This document shows positions 13,025 to 16,021 of a DNA stretch of 16,021 bases, in pieces. Origin of the DNA: Candidatus Nitrosopumilus sp. (GTDB lineage: Archaea > Thermoproteota > Nitrososphaeria > Nitrososphaerales > Nitrosopumilaceae); assembly GCA_011055585.1 (NCBI GenBank), contig DRGT01000079.1, positions 1 through 16,021 of the forward strand, given 5' to 3'. Below the pieces are notes generated by a model. The model was not told the origin of the DNA. It did not search any database and saw only the letters and a list, made by a program, of their open reading frames with translations. How positions within the stretch are numbered: the stretch's first letter is position 1; every line of letters begins with the position of its first letter. Position numbers and translations under genes: made by a program.

Positions 13025-14446
13025 CTAGCTAAAAAAAGGCATACTTACAAAAATGGTAAATATAGAAATCAATGCTATTGCCATTACATTAAGTACCATT
13101 CCATTTTTTACCATTTCCTTAATGGAAATCTGTGCCTTTTCATAGATCAGTGCGTTTGGGGGAGTGCCCATCGGTAACAAAAATGCAAACGAAGTTGCTA
13201 CAGTTATGGCAAAAAGGATTGGCAGTGATGGCCACTGATTTAAGATCGCCATTGTACCAACAATCGGGATGAATATTGCAGCTGTTGCGGTATTCGATTT
13301 TACATTGGTTAATAACATAATCATTGATACCAACAACACTACAACCAATTCAAATGGATATTTTGCCACAAAGGAAAAAGAGGATGCAATCCAATTAGCT
13401 AATCCTGAATCAACAAAGGCCAATGCTAAAGCAAACCCCCCTCCTAGCAAAAACAATAACCCATAGGGAAGTTTTTCAATTCCAGCCCAATCCATCAAAC
13501 TTTCTGATCTAGTTTTTGGTAAAACAAAAAGGGAAATTCCTCCAAGTATAGCTATAACAGAATTGGTGACGAATGAATCTTGAGGTAGCCAGAGTGGTCC
13601 TGTAAACATCAAAGCCAAAACGCCAAGAAGAACAGCCAAAACGGTTTTCTGTTCGCTGGTCATTTTAGGTAGTTTTGATTTTTCTAACATCAAAGCCTGT
13701 TTTATCTTACTATCAGTTTCAGCAGTACTTTTTCCAACCTTACTACTCATATACAGTCCACAAAGTAATAACATACTAACTGAAAGTGGAACTCCTAACA
13801 CAGACCATTCAGCAAAAGTTACCGTATGTTGAAAGATTTCCTTTAATGTTGCAGCATAAAGCAAGTTGGGGGGAGCTCCTATCAGAGTGCTTACGCTTCC
13901 AATTGATGAAGAATAAGCAATGGATAGCATGAAAATCGTCTTAAATTTTTTTGATGTTACAAAGTTTGATTGAGAAAGTGACGTTAGGATAACCGATGCT
14001 ACTGGTAACAGTATCAAAACAACCGTTGTACTCATCACAACAGTTGATAGCAGAGCAGTAGTAATCATAAATCCCCAAAGGATTCGCTTTGGTGAATATC
14101 CGAAAATAGAGATTAATTTAAAAGCAATTATACGATGAAGTCCAGATTTTTCAATAGCTAAAGCAATCATAAACATTCCAAGTAAAAGAACTATGATTGG
14201 ATGCATGTATTCTGCTGCAACATTTTTTATTGGAAGTACCCCCATCAAAGGAATTAATCCCATTGGAAGCAATGCGGTAGCATAAACTGGAATTGCTTCT
14301 GTAATCCACCACACTATCATCCAAACTGAAATGGCAAAAACTGCCTTAGCAGGTTCTGACATTCCAGAGGGTGTTGGCATAGTTACAATTATTAAAAACA
14401 GAAGAGGTCCAAGCACCATTCCTACTTTTCTAAGATTGAAAATCAA
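13025..14446 (-). CDS. DASS-family (SLC13-type) sodium:anion symporter
   Basis: This is a 473-residue membrane protein with about 11-13 spans in two related halves. It shows the family motifs VWWITEAIPVYATALLP (45-61), the first-half loop STLIGAPPNLLY (186-197) and the second-half SNT sodium/substrate motif (384-386, KSNTATAAIFIP) followed by MGTPPNALIYE. In the first half the matching position reads STT (139-141) rather than SNT, a change in a residue that binds Na+ or substrate in VcINDY-like structures. The substrate is probably a dicarboxylate, sulfate or related anion. The start taken is TTG 14446; an internal ATG is ten codons in. The TATA-like box at about 14476-14488 fits the TTG. Downstream lies the inverted flippase-like gene, which would follow as an operon partner. 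Confidence 0.9.
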   Translation of the reverse strand: MIFNLRKVGMVLGPLLFLIIVTMPTPSGMSEPAKAVFAISVWMIVWWITEAIPVYATALLPMGLIPLMGVLPIKNVAAEYMHPIIVLLLGMFMIALAIEKSGLHRIIAFKLISIFGYSPKRILWGFMITTALLSTVVMSTTVVLILLPVASVILTSLSQSNFVTSKKFKTIFMLSIAYSSSIGSVSTLIGAPPNLLYAATLKEIFQHTVTFAEWSVLGVPLSVSMLLLCGLYMSSKVGKSTAETDSKIKQALMLEKSKLPKMTSEQKTVLAVLLGVLALMFTGPLWLPQDSFVTNSVIAILGGISLFVLPKTRSESLMDWAGIEKLPYGLLFLLGGGFALALAFVDSGLANWIASSFSFVAKYPFELVVVLLVSMIMLLTNVKSNTATAAIFIPIVGTMAILNQWPSLPILFAITVATSFAFLLPMGTPPNALIYEKAQISIKEMVKNGMVLNVMAIALISIFTIFVSMPFFS

Positions 14447-14475
14447 ATGTAATCCACCTATGATCAGATGTGTTT

Positions 14476-14488
14476 GTTTGATATAGAG
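14476..14488 (-). promoter_or_regulatory. TATA-like box of the DASS gene
   Basis: CTCTATATCAAAC on the minus strand lies about 30-42 bases before TTG 14446, giving a leader of about 10 nt. Part of it lies in the 32-bp segment also found at 11576-11606. Confidence 0.4.
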
Positions 14489-14511
14489 TTAAAAATAATC
14501 AAAACTTATGG
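14480..14511 (+). repeat. 32-bp copy of the segment at 11576-11606
   Basis: It matches the USP/MscS junction with one gap and one mismatch. Here it starts a short ORF (ATG 14508) that does not continue as MscS-like protein. Confidence 0.6.
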
Positions 14512-14568
14512 GTATATCAACACCAAGGACAGTTCATCATACCACCAAAGAATCCAAAATCTATCACC

Positions 14569-14646
14569 ATGAAAAATGGTAGGCCTGCAACAAAGGGCAC
14601 CTGTCCTACCTGTGCGACAAAAATGTTCAGAATAGGAAAAGGCTAA
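14569..14646 (+). pseudogene. Truncated DUF5679-type zinc-ribbon gene
   Basis: A 25-codon frame from ATG 14569 reads MKNGRPATKGTCPTCATKMF and ends RIGKG. This is the C-terminal half of the small archaeal DUF5679 family. The family normally begins with a first CxxC knuckle (YCVKC-like) about 20 residues earlier. Here the frame continues upstream as PPKNPKSIT and then unrelated sequence without cysteines, and no start codon exists in that part. One knuckle (CPTC) therefore remains and the zinc ribbon cannot be complete. A short unrelated ORF from ATG 14508 runs over it in another frame. The family call comes from memory of the conserved core and is fairly sure; the truncation is visible. Confidence 0.6.
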
Positions 14647-14670
14647 TCTAAGAATTAAGAATTTTCAGGA

Positions 14671-14688
14671 TTAACAGTTCGTATCAAA
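14671..14688 (+). repeat. Dispersed repeat core, copy 4
   Basis: This is a perfect TTAACAGTTCGTATCAAA, followed by TGTAAATT and a long A-tract, 28 bases beyond the stop of the minus-strand basic-protein gene. Confidence 0.9.
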
Positions 14689-14690
14689 TG

Positions 14691-14710
14691 TAAATTAAAA
14701 AAAAAGAGAA
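14691..14710 (-). terminator. T-rich tract behind the basic-protein gene
   Basis: On the minus strand it reads TTCTCTTTTTTTTTAATTTA within a few bases of the stop codon, then the repeat core. It is a likely archaeal T-tract terminator. Confidence 0.5.
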
Positions 14711-14715
14711 AAAGA

Positions 14716-14922
14716 TCAGCGTCGTCTTCTCGCTGTTCTTCTTCTGCGAGAAGCTTTTCTTGTTGTTCTTCTCCTCGTAGTTTTTCTTCTAGATCTTTTA
14801 CCAGCTGAACGCTTTCTCTTTCTGGCGGCGGCTTTTTTTGCTTTCTCAGCTGCGTTTCGTTTTCTAGTACGAGCAGCTTTTCGAGCAGCAGCACTGCGTT
14901 GAGCTTTTGTTTTCTTAGCCAT
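14716..14922 (-). CDS. Lys/Arg/Ala-rich histone-H1-like protein
   Basis: This is a 68-residue protein made almost entirely of Lys, Arg, Ala, Thr and Ser (MAKKTKAQRSAAARKAARTR at the start, RRRRTARRRR at the end). It has no acidic residues beyond one Glu and no hydrophobic core, so it should be unfolded and bind nucleic acid strongly. It resembles histone H1 tails and the Hc-type proteins of chlamydiae by composition. In this host it may compact DNA or act with the archaeal chromatin proteins; this is inferred. The other frames over this stretch are shadows. A TATA-like ATAGAAAAGC lies about 22-33 nt before the ATG. The stop is followed by a T-tract and the dispersed repeat. Confidence 0.8.
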   Translation of the reverse strand: MAKKTKAQRSAAARKAARTRKRNAAEKAKKAAARKRKRSAGKRSRRKTTRRRTTRKASRRRRTARRRR

Positions 14923-14988
14923 TGAAATTATGAGGGTAAACTAGCTTTTCTATGGTAAACATTAACAAAATTTCACTAAAAATTACGT

Positions 14989-15003
14989 TTAACAGTTCGT
15001 ATC
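14989..15003 (+). repeat. Dispersed repeat core, copy 5 (15 bp)
   Basis: TTAACAGTTCGTATC; the match ends before the CAAA. On the minus strand it supplies the last codons (ACG AAC TGT) and the TAA stop of the small gene 14989-15126. Confidence 0.8.
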
Positions 15004-15126
15004 TATTGCAAGTATCTTTTCAACTTCCGTTCTATGTTTAGGGCAGTACAATCCAGATTCCCTACAATCCTTACAACTAAGATACTTGTAATAGTCTATC
15101 AACGCAAGCCTCCAAATTTTTACCAT
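14989..15126 (-). CDS. 45-aa small zinc-finger-type protein
   Basis: The ORF runs from ATG 15124-15126 (an in-frame TAA lies directly before it, so no earlier start) to TAA 14989-14991. The product begins MVKIWRLALIDYYKYL, has the finger SCKDCRESGLYCPKHRTEVE (C18, C21, C28, H31) and ends KILAIDTNC. CxxC-x6-CxxH is a compact zinc-binding pattern. The last four residues and the stop codon come from the dispersed repeat, so the original C-terminus may have been replaced when the repeat arrived. It lies 104 bp downstream of the DUF1059 gene on the same strand. Function is unknown. Confidence 0.65.
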   Translation of the reverse strand: MVKIWRLALIDYYKYLSCKDCRESGLYCPKHRTEVEKILAIDTNC

Positions 15127-15148
15127 TTAAAATACTTTCTACAAATTC

Positions 15149-15166
15149 ATACCAATTCGTATCAAA
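15149..15166 (+). repeat. Dispersed repeat core, diverged copy 6
   Basis: ATACCAATTCGTATCAAA; the right 11 bases are identical to the core and TGTTAAT follows as in other copies. It lies about 65 bases beyond the stop of the minus-strand DUF1059 gene. Confidence 0.7.
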
Positions 15167-15230
15167 TGTTAATTAGTTGTCCATCAAAGGTATTCAAATT
15201 AATTGTAAATTCACACACTGATTCGAAGCT

Positions 15231-15398
15231 TTACCTTCCACTCTTGCTAAGGACCCATCGTTTCAAGACCTCTTTTGAATAGTCAATTCCGTGTTCCTCT
15301 AAAACATGTTTTCTAAATTCGCTAATGACCTTAGAATCGTCTCCCTTTACCTCAAAGTCACACTCATAACCATAATCTGCACAAACAAGACTAGACAT
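15231..15398 (-). CDS. DUF1059-family small metal-binding-type protein
   Basis: The ORF runs from ATG 15396-15398 to TAA 15231-15233, giving 55 residues. It starts MSSLVCADYGYECDFEVKGD, which is the DUF1059 signature (a Cys-Ala-Asp motif, then CDF), followed by a helix ending HVLEEHGID. DUF1059 proteins are 50-70 residues and are annotated as predicted small metal-binding proteins, with Cys and His as likely ligands (C6, C13, H31, H36 here). A longer C-terminal helix (YSKEVLKRWVLSKSGR) follows. The DNA directly before the ATG is very AT-rich (TTAATATATTATA), so a promoter lies close or the start is slightly downstream. It is divergent from the USP at 15573. Confidence 0.75.
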   Translation of the reverse strand: MSSLVCADYGYECDFEVKGDDSKVISEFRKHVLEEHGIDYSKEVLKRWVLSKSGR

Positions 15399-15497
15399 TA
15401 TAATATATTAATCCCGAAGTCATTAAAGCACTAATAACGATTATCAACTCTGATTTTACAGAATTACTAAACTGTTGTAGACAGAATGCATAATGTG

Positions 15498-15515
15498 TTA
15501 ACAATTCGTATCAAA
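15498..15515 (+). repeat. Dispersed repeat core, copy 7
   Basis: TTAACAATTCGTATCAAA is 17/18 identical to the core. Unlike the other copies it is not behind a minus-strand gene: it lies 58-75 bases before the ATG of the plus-strand USP gene at 15573. Confidence 0.85.
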
Positions 15516-15535
15516 TATCAATAATGAAAATCATG

Positions 15536-15552
15536 TTATTAAATAAATAAAC
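15536..15552 (+). promoter_or_regulatory. TATA-like box of the USP gene at 15573
   Basis: TTATTAAATAAATAAAC ends about 20 bases before the ATG and is centred at about -29, which fits a leaderless start at 15573. Confidence 0.5.
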
Positions 15553-15572
15553 ACAATGACAAAATTCAGTCT

Positions 15573-16004
15573 ATGCAAGTCAAGAGAATAATGGTTTGTC
15601 TAGATGGTTCAAAAAATTCTCTAAGAGGATTTGATGCAGCTATTTCTTTTGCGAAACAAAGTAATGCTACTCTAGTAGGAATTCACAGTGTTACTAAATT
15701 CAGTCCTTTTACTGCAGTTCATACTCCTAAAATTCCAGAAAGTGATTGGTCAAATGAAGTAAGAGGAATTATAGGAACTGTAGAGAAAAAAGCTGAGAAA
15801 AGTGGAATTAGTTTTGAACCAGTAGTTATTGCAGGTACAGCAGCAGGAACTGATCTGACAACTTTTGCAAATAACCCAAAAAACAAAATTGATCATATTG
15901 TCATTGGTTCACGAGGACTTAGTTTTCCAAAGGAAATATTTTTTGGAAGCACTTCAACTTTTATCTTACACAAAGCAAAAGCTCCAGTTACTATTGTAAA
16001 GTAA
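15573..16004 (+). CDS. Universal stress protein (UspA family)
   Basis: This is a 143-residue UspA domain. It starts MQVKRIMVCLDGSKNSLRGF, with the conserved Asp, and ends with the ATP signature GSRG-x9-GS and the strand APVTIVK. The loop after strand 2 is long (SVTKFSPFTAVHTPKIPESD), as in the 1695 paralogue. It is the only USP of this subgroup on the plus strand; the other three (881, 1695, 8868) read the other way. The promoter region carries a copy of the dispersed repeat upstream of the TATA box. Bases 16005-16021 after the stop end in TTTGAAAATC, which resembles the left part of the long repeat form and may be another copy cut by the window edge. Confidence 0.93.
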   Translation: MQVKRIMVCLDGSKNSLRGFDAAISFAKQSNATLVGIHSVTKFSPFTAVHTPKIPESDWSNEVRGIIGTVEKKAEKSGISFEPVVIAGTAAGTDLTTFANNPKNKIDHIVIGSRGLSFPKEIFFGSTSTFILHKAKAPVTIVK

Positions 16005-16021
16005 CTCATACTTTGAAAATC

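Noticed and set aside
14508..14582. 24-codon ORF from ATG 14508
   Set aside because: It overlaps the DUF5679 remnant in another frame, and its start comes from the copied 32-bp segment. It is probably a by-product of the rearrangement.
14655..14894. 79-codon minus-strand frame rich in Glu/Leu/Lys
   Set aside because: It is another frame of the Lys/Arg/Ala-rich gene, and its low-complexity composition is what a shifted reading of that gene gives. The basic protein has the better start, promoter and 3' element.
15034..15282. 82-codon plus-strand frame
   Set aside because: It runs opposite to two small minus-strand genes with clear Cys motifs (14989-15126 and DUF1059 at 15231-15398) and has no recognisable protein features.
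1606..15515. CRISPR array
   Set aside because: The seven repeat copies are irregularly spaced by hundreds to thousands of bases with genes between them, and no cas gene is present.

Overview
The window looks like part of an ammonia-oxidising thaumarchaeon (Nitrososphaerota, Nitrosopumilus-like). It is AT-rich and encodes an archaeal CDC48/VCP-type AAA ATPase and many tiny Cys-rich proteins. It also has a PhaE/phasin-like pair and secreted proteins without bacterial operon structure. Most promoters consist of a TATA-like box about 25-30 nt upstream of the start codon with no obvious ribosome binding site, which suggests leaderless mRNAs. The genus is inferred; no rRNA or other marker is present.

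Layout. 1-825: 3' end of a CDC48-type ATPase. 881-2117: two universal stress protein (USP) genes on the minus strand, separated by a stretch holding a possible decayed gene. 2232-2435: a truncated duplicate of the gene at 4334. 2485-3482: a divergent pair of PHA-granule-like proteins. 3573-5077: a secreted protein and a membrane-anchored Met-rich protein, divergently transcribed. 5074-6461: a 44-aa protein, a short winged-helix regulator, a zinc-finger protein and a cupredoxin-like protein that lacks copper ligands. 6605-9299: a 27-aa membrane peptide, a CPA2 cation/proton antiporter, two USPs and a zinc-ribbon protein. 9407-10946: Cys-rich small genes divergent from a neurotransmitter:sodium-type symporter. 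11120-12064: a divergent USP plus a short MscS-like channel. 12054-14446: a flippase-like membrane gene split by an inversion, and a DASS-family anion symporter. 14569-16004: a DUF5679 remnant, a histone-H1-like basic protein, two small metal-binding-type proteins and a sixth USP.

Theme. Six USPs, three ion-coupled transporters, a mechanosensitive-type channel and many small Cys-rich proteins suggest an accessory stress and ion-homeostasis region. The region is full of recent small rearrangements. These include three short dispersed duplications and seven same-orientation copies of a short repeat (core TTAACAGTTCGTATCAAA), mostly at the 3' ends of minus-strand genes. The clearest case is a 385-bp segment bounded by 11-bp inverted repeats. 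Flipping this segment on paper joins two opposed half genes into one intact 315-codon membrane protein gene, directly behind and co-oriented with the DASS transporter. That is the best candidate for something new here, either a phase switch or a very recent inversion.
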